Below, piece by piece: positions 23,110 through 33,600 of a stretch of DNA of 64,000 nt (positions within the stretch are counted from its first letter, which is position 1; each line of letters begins with the position of its first letter). A program made the translations under genes and the position numbers. The notes under the pieces were generated by a model. That model was given only the letters and a program-made list of their open reading frames with translations. It did not search any database and was not told where the DNA came from. Source of the stretch: Symbiodinium natans (taxonomy: Eukaryota; Sar; Dinophyceae; Suessiales; Symbiodiniaceae); the NCBI GenBank assembly GCA_905221605.1, contig CAJNDS010002140.1, positions 170,001 through 234,000 on the forward strand, given 5' to 3'.

Positions 23110-24480
23110 CAGTGATCTTCTGTGCAGGTGAGGCACATGACCTCGCTTGGACCTAAGAGCCTAAGACCTCATGGTGAGCTCCTGGGAGCTCTGCAATCTC
23201 TTTGAACCGGAACACATTGCTTTTGGGGCATTAAGATTCCCAGGACGGGCGAGATGCCGGAAATGCCTTCGTCCTCGTTGCCGAAGTCATGGAAGGACCT
23301 GTCTCCCGTGTCTCACGAAAGCGCACATTGCACTCAGTCTCCGGGCTTCCACCCGCAAATTGCTTTTGCATGTGTTTCCCTGTGTACACAGGGCTCGTCT
23401 GCATGCAGATGCTTCTCCGATGACGAAGCTGAGGCAGATGCTTCCTACGACATGGTGGCATGATTCTTTGATCTCTTTCGCTGCATGGCACCTGTCGTGC
23501 AGCTGCTAGGGCAGTTCAGCAGATGAGCAAGCCCAATGTGCCGCAACGGGCTCACGGTGTGAGCCTCAAGCTTTACTTTCAAGGCTACAGTGAGTCGCAT
23601 GCTGCGTTCAGGTGATGTTGCTGGTTTGTGGAAATGAGTGCGGAAACATCCGCATTCTGGGCTAAGCCGCTAAGCCAGCCCACAGAGCCATCACACAGCT
23701 TTGATTCCACAAAGCTTGCCAGTGTCACTCGCACTAGATCTGGAGAGCCCTGGCGAATCTGCAAGGGGCTCACGAATTTGGAACCACTGGGTGGAGTCGG
23801 TAGATTGCTAGAGGCCTCATGCAGGTGGTAGGCCGGAATCTGCATGATGAGGAAGGTGCAGAAAGTCGCAGGAGTTACCATATGTCTATATGTGTATAAT
23901 ACCTGAATACCATATTCGGCGAGAACCGAACTTCCCAGCAACTAATTTTAACACGATCGCCGTGCCGGCATGGCGCAGGGCCGGTCTCCTCATGGAGCAC
24001 GCTCCTTGCACCAGTTTCTAGCCGATGGCTTGTTAACAATGCTGCTGGTGCCGGCTTTTGCCTGGTTTTGTTATTCCAGGTCAATCTCGGACACTACGCC
24101 CATTCAAGATCGCCAGGGAAAATCACCAGAGAGAGATTCCAAAGCAGCAGTTGTAGCACATGATGCACATGTCCGGCAAAGGTGCGTCAGGAAGGCTGAA
24201 TGAGATGGCCAGTCGCGGCGTGTTTGCCTTCGAGAAAGCAGTCATGGCAAACCATGGAAGACTCGTGTTGTATATGAATCTACAGCGGCATCATGTGGTA
24301 TGCCTGCGTACGTGCTGCTGAAAGATACTTCGTCAAACTTCATCAGTATCAAGTGACAGACCATGCGCTAGAAAGGCATGACGAATACAAGCCATGTCCA
24401 GCAAGAGCCGCTTGCGGCTGCTGTCGGTTGTGGCAGGAATCGGGGCAAATTGGGAACGTACTCAACGCTGTAAAGTTATT
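23110..24480. other. no gene recognised
   Basis: Short frames only. A possible acidic exon end (DDEAEADASYDMVA) lies near 23418-23462, but it has no context. Confidence 0.35.
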
Positions 24481-24491
24481 GATTAGAGAAA

Positions 24492-24761
24492 TTGAATTGG
24501 CAAGACGTCACAACGGGCGGCGAGATCCGGGTTCCGCAGGTGTGGTTTATCAGTGGCTGCTCACCTGCGTGGCAGCTTCGCCCGATCCACGATGTCCGGA
24601 GACATCCTGCTGTCAGCGTGATGATGGAGCTTGCTGGCGCCATGGCCTTTGGACCAGAGCTTACTGTTGTGCCTTGGGTGGGGCTGCCGACTGCTACCGC
24701 TGGGGTGAGGATTCACCAGGCCAGATTGTGTCGTGTGTTAATGCAAGCAGCCAGTGCCTGA
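24492..24761 (+). CDS. candidate exon, unknown
   Basis: A frame of 89 codons reads IRVPQVWFISGCSPAWQLRP, then HPAVSVMMELAGAMAFGPEL and VVPWVGLPTATAGV. Composition looks coding, but there is no family match. It lies 130 bp before the PAN-domain block in a different frame and could be an upstream exon of it. Confidence 0.3.
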   Translation: MNWQDVTTGGEIRVPQVWFISGCSPAWQLRPIHDVRRHPAVSVMMELAGAMAFGPELTVVPWVGLPTATAGVRIHQARLCRVLMQAASA

Positions 24762-24944
24762 GGCCTGGTTTAGATTGATTGGAGCAAACTCCAGTGACAC
24801 TTCGGTGTTTACGGCATCTCAGTGGTTTCTCCGCTTATGGGGGCAGCATTGGTGCCTGCAGCTGTAAAGAGCCACTGCACACATAGCTTCTTATGCAACA
24901 TGATTGCAATGTCGTTTCCGCATGCTGGCAACATGATGCAACAG

Positions 24945-25388
24945 CGTGTTGCGCACCAGCTCGCCTGCCAGGTGGAGATGTGGCGGTGCACAGCGCCCAC
25001 TCGGGCGTTCAATGCCGGCACATTTGCCAAGCTCATGAAACCTGTGCTTACTGGACCTACATCGTGAACGCACCCCAAGTTCCAGAGAATCTGCGGGGCC
25101 GCTGCTTCCTCAAATCAGAGAGTGCTGTGGCCAACCGCGGGGTGGCGCATCCTTTCGTGGTCAGTGGGGAGCGGCTTTGCCAGCACTTCGGCGAGGGTCT
25201 GTCATTCGCAGCTGCCCGAGAGCGAATTGGGCTTCAGACTCCCACTTGGCGGACATCTGTTGGAGTCACTGAAGGAAGGGCAGCCATGCTGCCTGGCTCT
25301 GGCACTGAACATTGGTTCAGGGAGGCAGCGAAGGCCTTGGAAGAAGTTGGGTTTGCAACTCAGTGTCATCCCTTCTCCCCAATATTAA
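24945..25388 (+). CDS. PAN/Apple-domain protein, partial
   Basis: PAN/Apple modules are disulphide-bonded domains of secreted or surface proteins that bind protein or carbohydrate, and they are common in dinoflagellates and apicomplexans. The frame at 24960-25165 reads GGDVAVHSAHSGVQCRHICQ, then AHETCAYWTYIVNAP, then RGRCFLKSESA and a closing VVSG. This gives the expected C-x3-C-x5-C spacing, the W-T-Y core, C-x-L-K-S and the terminal G/S motif. The frame continues open to about 25388 (FGEGLSFAAARERIGLQTP ... WFREAAKALEEVGF), which may be a second, unrecognised part or read-through into an intron. Signal peptide and further PAN units were not found. Domain call good; gene limits poor. Confidence 0.6.
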
Positions 25389-26040
25389 AGGCCCCCCCCC
25401 CTCCGTAGTTTCAAGACCTCCCAGAAACCCCAAACGGTTTTGGCAAAAGGGCCAATCGCAAGGGGGGATTGATATGCAAACAGCCCGTCCTTGTTTGCTG
25501 GCTCGGTCATAGAACAGGTTTCAAGCTTTAGGGCTACCAGGTTTCCGCTAATTTCGCATGCTTGGGAGAGAGGGAAAGCGAGGGAGGGAGGGCTACTAGG
25601 TTTGACGTGTCGCCCCCTATATTCCATAGAGTTTTTTTGTATTAGCGGGAGAATGACTATTAGAGAGAAAGGGATAATGTTGGCCCCGGCCTGTCCGAGA
25701 GTGAGAAGCTCGGGGCTCGATTGGGAGGCTTTCGTGTGTTTGCTTGGCTTCTGCGTGCGTTGAGCATACAAAAACGGCGACGATGATGACGACCAGAAGA
25801 AGAACCACGACAACGACAAACACGGTCAATAACAATTGTGTCAAATTAAGTTGCAACAACATTTTAACAAGTAGCAACAAACACATATTGCTGCAAACGC
25901 ATATTGCTGAGCAAGCAGCCATGGCAGGTAGCAAGTAACAACGACACTATTAAGAACAATGCCCATCACAATGGAAATGACAATGCCAGTAGCAATAGCA
26001 AGGGCGAAGCTACAAGCCACAACGAACATCAGATATGATC
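25385..26040. repeat. C-tract plus AAC/GAC-rich low-complexity region
   Basis: A run of 10 or more C begins at about 25389. From about 25765 to 26030 the + strand is rich in AAC, GAC, ACA and AGA triplets, with CAACAACA-like stretches and two AACACATATTGCTG-like copies near 25877-25905. Frames across it are low-complexity (Asn/Thr-rich or Val/Leu-rich) and not convincing genes. Confidence 0.55.
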
Positions 26041-26044
26041 GAGC

Positions 26045-26610
26045 GACTCACTGCGTGAAAAATCTAAGAGGATGCCTTTCTTCATGAAGGCACGCATGTG
26101 CGTGCACAAGCATGCACATGCACATGGCTTCAGCCAGAGACTGAGGGAGCGTGCTATTAGTGTGCGGCGGTTTCTGTTTAAACGGCGGGGGAGGGCAACG
26201 GCAGGTGCCCAAGTTGACCATGGAATGCCTTGATCTTGACACAGGGGTTTGAATTTCTAGACAAACAAAGGTAGAGACATCCTCAAGTACCGTGAAAGGA
26301 TCGTCTGCTTGAAAGGTGAAGGGCACAGCAGCCAGGCATGGCGAGGCAATCCGAAATTGCCAAGAAAGCAAATCGAGTAGGTACGAGAGCATTCGCGTGT
26401 TTATGTCAATATCAATGAAAGCAGGCCAGCAAAAGCGCGAATAAGTACACACTCCTGTCCAGCACTCCCAGCTATCGGTGGGGGGGCCCAAGGTAGTAAT
26501 CCTGGATGCGATGCCAGATGCACAGACAGCTGGGCTCCTTCAGACAGCAAAACAGGCGCAGTTTTCGTTCTCCGGGTATGAAATATTGATGGAATTCTGT
26601 TTTTCAGCCG
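26045..26610. other. no gene recognised
   Basis: A possible 5' exon (DAMPDAQTAGLLQTAKQAQ, about 26508-26565) precedes the dioxygenase, but its membership is uncertain. Nothing else is supported. Confidence 0.35.
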
Positions 26611-26628
26611 TTGGCATCCTGCCAGCGC

Positions 26629-27738
26629 AAGGTTGCCGAGAAGATGTTGGCCTTGGACCCCGAGAGGCTAGGGAACCGCGGGCCGCGGCGGTACAGCTTT
26701 GGAGGGGCGTCCCGAACGTTGCACCTGATGCACCCTTGAGGAGAATAAGAGAGTCTCGAATAGTCACTGAACTACTTGTCTGTGATATCACTTTGAGCCG
26801 AGGCATATACCTGGTTGGGAACACCTCCTGGATAATGAGCCTGTCAACCGACTTCTTTCTGCCTATTATTCGGATGGATTCCTGGCCTGTGGCGGTGGGG
26901 GCGACTTCGTTTTGGGCGGCACCAGCACGCAGCTTGCATTGCATCAAGTGCGCAGCGTTGTGGAATTTCTGCAGCCAGCAGCTCAGAGATGTAGGACAGC
27001 GACACAGTTCCGATGACGCTTGACAGGTACCAGTCGCTACACCTGGACGTCGGAGGGCCAGTCCACGGTCTGGAAAAGGCTCCTGCGATCGGCTCTTGGT
27101 GGCATGGAGAACCCAAGCCCCTCAAAACATGGCTCACAAATTGAGCTTGCCTCGAAATCACGACATGAAAAACTCAGGCGTGAACTTTGCGCTGGAAGAC
27201 ATCAGCTGTGCTGATGCGCCCATTCGGGCCGTGCCATACTCGCACCTCAATGCCACGGAGCCACCTGACTTGGTGTCCGAGCCACAGGCGCATGGGAATC
27301 TTGCGGGTCGTCCACGACACATGTCTGGCACATTACCATGGAAGTGCAGGCAGCCATGACAATCTAGACCCCCACCTCAAGTCGTGAATCGTGAGTCGTA
27401 AGGATCACAAGTACTCTCAAATCATGTTAGAAGTCTGGGTGTGCCGATCTGATTTCGCAAGCGATCGCGGTGCAGGATACCATTAATCATCTGGCCGTAT
27501 TTATGGCATATTCACGTTAGGTGGCGTTTACTTGCATCGGAGAAAGCTTCTGTGCGAAGACTGCACCGGCCTTGACCAGGAGATGAAGGATGCTTTGCTT
27601 TGTCCTTTGCCACGCGGAAGCGCCTTGGTCCGAGATCTGCGAGTTTGGCATGGGGGCACTCCCAGCGGATCCACCCAGACAAGATTCTTGGACAAAGATC
27701 GTGTCGGTTCGGGATGTTTTGGGTTAGTTGGGGCCTAA
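26629..27738 (+). CDS. phytanoyl-CoA dioxygenase (PhyH) family Fe(II)/2-oxoglutarate oxygenase, spliced
   Basis: PhyH-type enzymes hydroxylate small molecules using Fe(II) and 2-oxoglutarate. Exons in order: DPERLGNRGPRRYSFGGASR (26655-26715), continuing TLHLMHP. ACGGGGDFVLGGTSTQ (26888-26935) follows. YQSLHLDVGGP, opening right after an AG|G acceptor at 27026, gives the H-x-D iron ligands. VNFALEDISCADAPIRAVP (27180-27237) is the usual strand plus 'G/A-P-I-R-x-x-P-G-S-H' region, here ending YSHL. CPLPRGSALVRDLRVWHGG (27601-27657) with TPSGSTQTRFL supplies the distal iron-binding His and the Arg that binds 2-oxoglutarate. All iron and cosubstrate positions are therefore present. Frames differ between exons, as expected with introns. 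The 5' end and C-terminus are unclear; the substrate is unknown. Confidence 0.75.
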
Positions 27739-28180
27739 AAGCCCTGTCAAGGCCCTGTCGCCTCAGCCTGAACAGAACTCATCCAGCCCGGCCTAAGGAC
27801 TTCTACCAAATGCTGAGTTTGTCAGTTTGCTCTGGGGCAGCCTCACGCTCCTTAGCGAACATCATGAACAACAAGGTTTGTTTCGTGAGCCAAGTGCAAC
27901 ATGTCCTGGGCCATCAGAAACTTCCTGCTGGTGCATCCAAGGTGTGGCAGCGGTGAAATCCTGGACCCATGCCAGCCGGTACGCCGCTGATGTCAAACCC
28001 ACATCTGCAGCCTCTGTCGTGTAGCTCGCAGAATATGTGGCTCCTGTAGATATCTGTAGCCTATGCCCGGGGACAGGTCTTGCCACAGGCGGTGCATGAA
28101 CGTCTTTCGCCCTTTGCACGTGCGATCTCCGAGCGCTTGGTGGATGGCGCGGGAGTCCTGGAGCAGCATGCAGGCAGGAG

Positions 28181-28551
28181 TTGGCAGAAGAGTTGCCGTC
28201 CATTGTGCCTAAGTACTCAATGATACTTCGGAAGGCACTGATGATTGGCTCATCCCAGACTTCCGTGGATACCACCGACACAAGCAGGAAGCGTACTGAT
28301 ATAAAAATTGAGCCCCGTGGGATGATAAGCTGCTGCGGTTGGACTGCTGGGTGTCATCGCATAATCGTAGGATGGGTCAAGATGTGGTGAGGGATGTTGA
28401 AGTCATGCTCCAGGTCGTCCAATCACCAGATGAGATCACACGGGTCAGCCTGGAATCGGACCATCTGGCCCAGATTCAGATACAAACCTTTCATAAACCC
28501 TCACTGTCAGCTCACTGTGTACTCTACTCACGAGGCTCGGCATTCATCTAA
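28181..28551 (+). CDS. unrecognised candidate exons
   Basis: A frame at 28181-28325 reads AEELPSIVPKYSMILRKALM and then TDTSRKRTDIKIEPRG. A second frame at about 28318-28500 reads DDKLLRLDCWVSSHNRRMG, then QDVVRDVEVMLQVVQ and SPDEITRVSLESDHLAQIQI. Both look coding and could be joined by an intron near 28316. No family was recognised. Confidence 0.35.
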
Positions 28552-28559
28552 TCGCAGCC

Positions 28560-29240
28560 AACAACAGCCATGTACCCTCGAGGCTAAAGCTACACTGGCA
28601 TCTGGTAGGCAGGGCAGCCAGCAATGGCACCTACAGAGCAAGCGGCTGAGCCACGGCTTGTGCGCGCGCCAGTCACTTTCTCGTTGACTATTGCGTTTAA
28701 GCTGAAGCCATCTTAAGCTCATGGTTGCTGAGCATTCTTGGCGATATTGTGTAGGTACATACACTGGTCGGCAGTGCGCTGTCCGGCGCTCGACCTCCGA
28801 GTGTCAGCGACAGCGAAGAACATGTCTCGCTGGTCCTGAAATGGATGCCCCCGTCCGAAGAAGGTATACATGAAGCTGCTTCACGCGGTCGTCACGCGTG
28901 ACGCCTGCTCAGGAGCGGTTTGATCTCCAGACTGCCGTGCCACCCGCTGGACACCATCAAGGTTTGGCACCGAGGGGTTGGGGGGGGGGTGAGACAACTC
29001 AATCACTCCCTGTGTGATCGGATGTTCACGATCCATGTAGCTGGAAATACTTATTGCCTCCGGATTACAGCTTCCATGCCATGCCAATGTTGTTAGCTGG
29101 TGCAGTCCAGACTTCAAAGCGCGACTGGCAGCGAGTACCGAAGTACTCTGCACTGTCCTGCCCCCAGCTTATTGCCGCATGCAGGGCATGTCATGTCCAT
29201 GGTGCAAAGCCCCAGAGCACGGAGGCTTTAGAAGAACTTT
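28560..29240. other. no gene recognised
   Basis: Contains a run of 10 G near 28981-28990. Short frames only; it may hold the 5' exons of the carrier that follows. Confidence 0.35.
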
Positions 29241-29254
29241 CGCCGAAGAAGGCC

Positions 29255-29633
29255 TGGACGACTTCGTCATTCAGCGTGGTCCAGCTATGCCTTGTGGTTC
29301 GACTTGGAGCTGAAGGTATTCGAGGTCTCTACCGAGGGCAATGTGCCCAGATGTGCCCAGTGACTTGAGAAGTCGCTGACCCTTTCCAGTGGGAGTGGAA
29401 CTTGAAGCCATCTTCAAAAAGGTTTGGCATCGTGGCCGTCCTCGGCACTCCTGGCGTTTGCGCGCGGCCTTCAGCAGGTACCCTGCGTGCAGGGGATTGA
29501 GCCACTCCCCGTTGGCTTTTCCCAGGTCTACATTTCGACGTACGAGGTTCTGAAGTCCTACATGGCCCCAGATGCCACACTGATGCACCTAGCGACTGTC
29601 ATCTCGAGACATCGAATTTCTGCCGCGACTTGA
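29255..29633 (+). CDS. mitochondrial carrier (SLC25) family, fragment
   Basis: Carrier proteins have three repeats with P-x-D/E-x-x-K/R and a following E-G-x-x-G-L-Y/F-R/K-G motif. Here VVRLGAEGIRGLYRGQCAQ (29298-29350) gives the E-G-I-R-G-L-Y-R-G block. An exon opening after TTTTCCCAG at 29525 reads VYISTYEVLKSYMAPDAT, matching the F/Y-x-x-Y-E-x-L-K end of a carrier repeat. The P-x-D-x-x-K signature was not found in the surrounding sequence, so this is either a partly recognised intron-rich gene or a decayed fragment. The transported substrate cannot be told. Confidence 0.45.
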
Positions 29634-29639
29634 GGGTTC

Positions 29640-30690
29640 GGAGTTGGCCTTCGCGCGCCACCTCGTGGCTGGGATTGGAGCGGAGGCACCCCAGATCACC
29701 CCGGCCTGTGCACAACAGAGCAGATTGCACAGGCTGCGCTGGCTTGATAAGATTTGATAGGCAGATTAAGCAGATTAAGCAGCTTATTTGAGCCGTGCAT
29801 GCTGTGCCACAGCTACCCTTTCAGCTCGTCCACAGCGAGAGGTGGCCACAAATAGCTAACTTACTTGACAATATCATGAGTATCCATCAGAAGCCCATGG
29901 CGCGACTGAGTTGAACAGGGAATGAGAACTCCAGCGCGCCGCAATGTGCAAGATGTAGCGCAGCATGTTATGCCCCCGGTCGCATTTTCAGAACACGAAG
30001 CAACCCTGCTTTCAAGTCCCAGATGTGGCCACTCGCTATCGAAAAAAACACTAGACAAAAATCGCTACAATTCTTGGTACTTGTCTCGGTGTCCGTTGCT
30101 TCCATGGGCGCGTGGGACAGTCCCTTCGGACTGCAGGATCCGCCCTGGTGCAGGCATGGTGCACGTGTAACTTTGCAGATGTGTTATGGACTGTTATGGA
30201 CACTGCAAGTCACTGCAAATCACCGCAAAACTGGATGTCTGAGCTGTTGCTGGGAGATCATAGGCGCTCGGCCCCTTTTTCATGCCATCGGCATCCAGCT
30301 CCGGCGGAGAGGCAAGTACTCGTGTCGTTATTTGGGTGGTGGGCTTCTACCAATCATACGTCATAAGCAAAATGCAACTTGTCGGCAGACGCATCAGCCC
30401 ACAACTTCTTTTGGAGAGGCAGAGGCCAAAGCAAGCGTGTCGAACGGCACGGTGGACGACTCCAAAGATGAGGGCTTCCAAAGTCTCTGTCGCGTATGCC
30501 GGTCGCAGAACGTGGAATACACATCCGTTTCTCGGCTGTGTTGAAATGTCCTGAAGACCTTCACTGCCTTTACATCGATCCACCCCAGTGGCCCACTGGT
30601 TAACGGCCTTGGCATGGATTTTTGCTGCACGCGGGTCGACTATGAGTCTTAATGTGTACTGCTTTGTCGAGGATTTGGTCATCGTTGCAC
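29640..30690. other. no gene recognised
   Basis: Short AGATTAAGC direct repeats occur at 29760-29785. Open frames near 30282-30554 lack motifs. Confidence 0.35.
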
Positions 30691-30698
30691 GCCCGCGG

Positions 30699-33600
30699 AT
30701 GCCAAAGCTGCTTCTTGCGCGGCGGTCAGCCAAAGCGCGAAACCGATCACCGGAACACCTCCATTTGGACCGACGGCAGTGCTGACCTCACCCGAGGAGT
30801 TTGGACCGATCAGCATGTCCATTTTCAGATCATTGAGCATATTGAGCCTTGAACGTTGAGAGCTTAGGTTGCGCCGCTGCCCTGTCTTGGAGGAGGAAAG
30901 CCGACTACGCTTGCTGAGCCTTGGTTGTTAGCACTGATGTTCACGAAGATATCGTGCTGCTCGTGTCTCGGGCTTTGAGTCAACTTCAGGAACTACCAGA
31001 ACAATGCCATTTCGCGCTACCATATCTGCATTAAGCCTGTCGTGAGGGAAGCTTACCGGGATTCTCTGGACTGCTGTCCTAGAGCCGAGGCATTGAACAC
31101 CTCGACAACTTGCCCAATCTCACCTTCCTGGATTTGTACGACAACAAGATCCAAGAAATAGAGAATTTAGCTTTCTGGCGGCAAGACACCACCGTCTGGG
31201 GACAGGCTTACCGTGGCAGGTCTTCTACAGAAAGGTAACTTTCGTCACGGGTTAGCTGAGGAGAAGTGCAAAAACTTGCGCGCACCTCTGCTGGCATTTA
31301 CGGCTTTCATGCCTCCAACACCATGATTTGTGTTGCTCGCTGTTTCTGTCAGGTCCTCATGCTTGGCAAGAATCAAATCCAGCGAATCGAGAACTTGAAG
31401 ACCCTTCTGAAATTGGACGTTTTGGACCTGCACAGTAACAGGATCAAGGAAATTCAGAACGTGTCACATTTGAAGCATCTACGCACCCTTGGCTGCAGAC
31501 TGTCGCACGCCTTTGAAATCCCTAAGTGTCGGTTTCATTCCGCGGTTGTTGGAGATGTTGGAGTTTCCTGAAAAGATAGTCCAAGAAAGAGGAGACCTTG
31601 CCGAGAGTTGAAATTGAAAAGAACCCCACACGACAAGGCGTTCTGAATCTTGCTGGAAATTTTCTCCCGAACATCTTCAACTTGGACGGGCTGTCGTCCC
31701 TCACTGAACTGCCGCATGTCCCATTGGTGCAGACATACGTCGGCTTCCTACAGTCGTCCCGACTGACATCTTATATGCCCAAAGCTGTGATGAGGAATAT
31801 TCGACGCAATTCCATCTCCACAACTGCTGGACTGGACCAGGCATCTCTAGAAGTAGAATCTTCGGGGGCATGGCCTAAACCCTTGTCACCCTAAGCTTTA
31901 CACATCCAGGTGCCGCAGCTGCAGCGACTCTTTGCGTCACACAACAACATTGGCCTGCCGGAGGCGGGGCCTTTACTAGTGCTCCCACCCATAACCCGCA
32001 CCACACACAAATATCACAAGTGAGCAGCGCTCAGAACCCACAGGAAGTGGTTGGAGATGTGGCTCTGACTGACCAGGATTTGCGATGGTTGTCCGCGGCC
32101 AGCAACCTTCGAGAGTTGGCCTTGGATGGGAATCCAGTTTCTGACCAACCGCAGGCCGGTGCCCAATCCTTTACCCCAAAGTTGAATGACCGGCCGAAAG
32201 ATGAATAGGTGAATACACCGTACCACCCTCAGTGCAATATGTGTCACACGCAGACGTCACAGGCCTATCAGGTCGACATCTTGTCCCTGTGCCCGAGCCT
32301 GGAAATGTTGGCTGGCACCTGAGAATCTCTTTACTTGTAAGTGTACACGACGCAAAGTGCACAATCTCCTCAACACACGAGGACAATCTTAAAGTGGAGG
32401 CTCGTAGATGTTGCTTGGCTGCAAGGCTCTTGTTGCCCTTTGTGCAAGCAGCACCCACTTTCTGAGCATCTCTCTGAAGTCTCTCTTGAGGCATCCGCCC
32501 CACGAAAGCCTCGAAGCCCGAGCGCACGGAACTGACGGGGCTGGCAGCGGCAATCAGAGAAGATCTTTCCGCGCCATGCGGGCAGCCACGAGAAGCGCAG
32601 GAGGCGAGGCTCCCGGCCAGCCAAGGCAAGGTCGAAGCCCCGCTCGAAAGCCCCGCGCTCGAAAGCCCTGCGCTCGAAGCACCTGCCGAAGCCCTGGCGC
32701 GCCCGGAGCCAGAGCACGAAGTTGACGATTCCGAGCCACCAGTCGGTATCCGCAGCCACTTGGACCTCTTGGAGTTTCTGTCACCTGTTTGCCCAATCCG
32801 GTTCTCCTGGCTCTACACCACAGTTTCAGCAAACTCTACTACTACAGGCTTGGTTATCTCTCCGTCGCCATCGGCAGCTCCGCCCTTGAATCCCGCTGGA
32901 GAGGTGGAGGTCGGTCATGCATTCCATGGTGCCGAATCGGGATGCCTCGGTCACTCGGTCTCGGCCAGGACCTCGACCCCGAACTGGGCGACGCAAGAAG
33001 CGCCGTCGGCGCTGTCAGCGCCACAGCGGCATCGCAGACACCACCTCCGCCGTGGCCAAAAGGGCCTGCACGGGAGCCACATGGCAAACAAGCCAAAAGA
33101 TCGCTCTGTGTGACTCCGACATTGATTGCAGCACATAGCAACTTGCAATGCTTTCAATCCGCTGCGCAATCTAAGGCTTGATGTTTTGCCGGTGCGCGCT
33201 TTGCAGGGTCTTGCCAGGCGTCCCATGACACCAACAGACCCTTGGACGGCAGGATAAGTGGGAAGTAAGTCGGATAAGTTGTGTATTGGTGAGTTGGGAA
33301 GTCCAGACTTAAACAAGGAGTTGCTTCCTTGCAATAGCTGGTCAGCTTGAACCATCAATGAGCACTACCTGCCGACAAAGACCCATGTAGCTGGCTAGAT
33401 AGTGTGCATGAGGCAGCAATGCAATTCACTGCGGAGATTTGTGACTGAGTGAATGGGTGGGACCACCTGCTTGAGTTTTTAGTGTTATGACTGTAATGAA
33501 CCCATCGCAAATGCAACTGCAGAAGAGCTTTGTTTCCGCATACATTTTCCAGGTCCTTGCGACTGTTGCAATGTCTGAGTTCATTATTGTTGAGGAAGGA

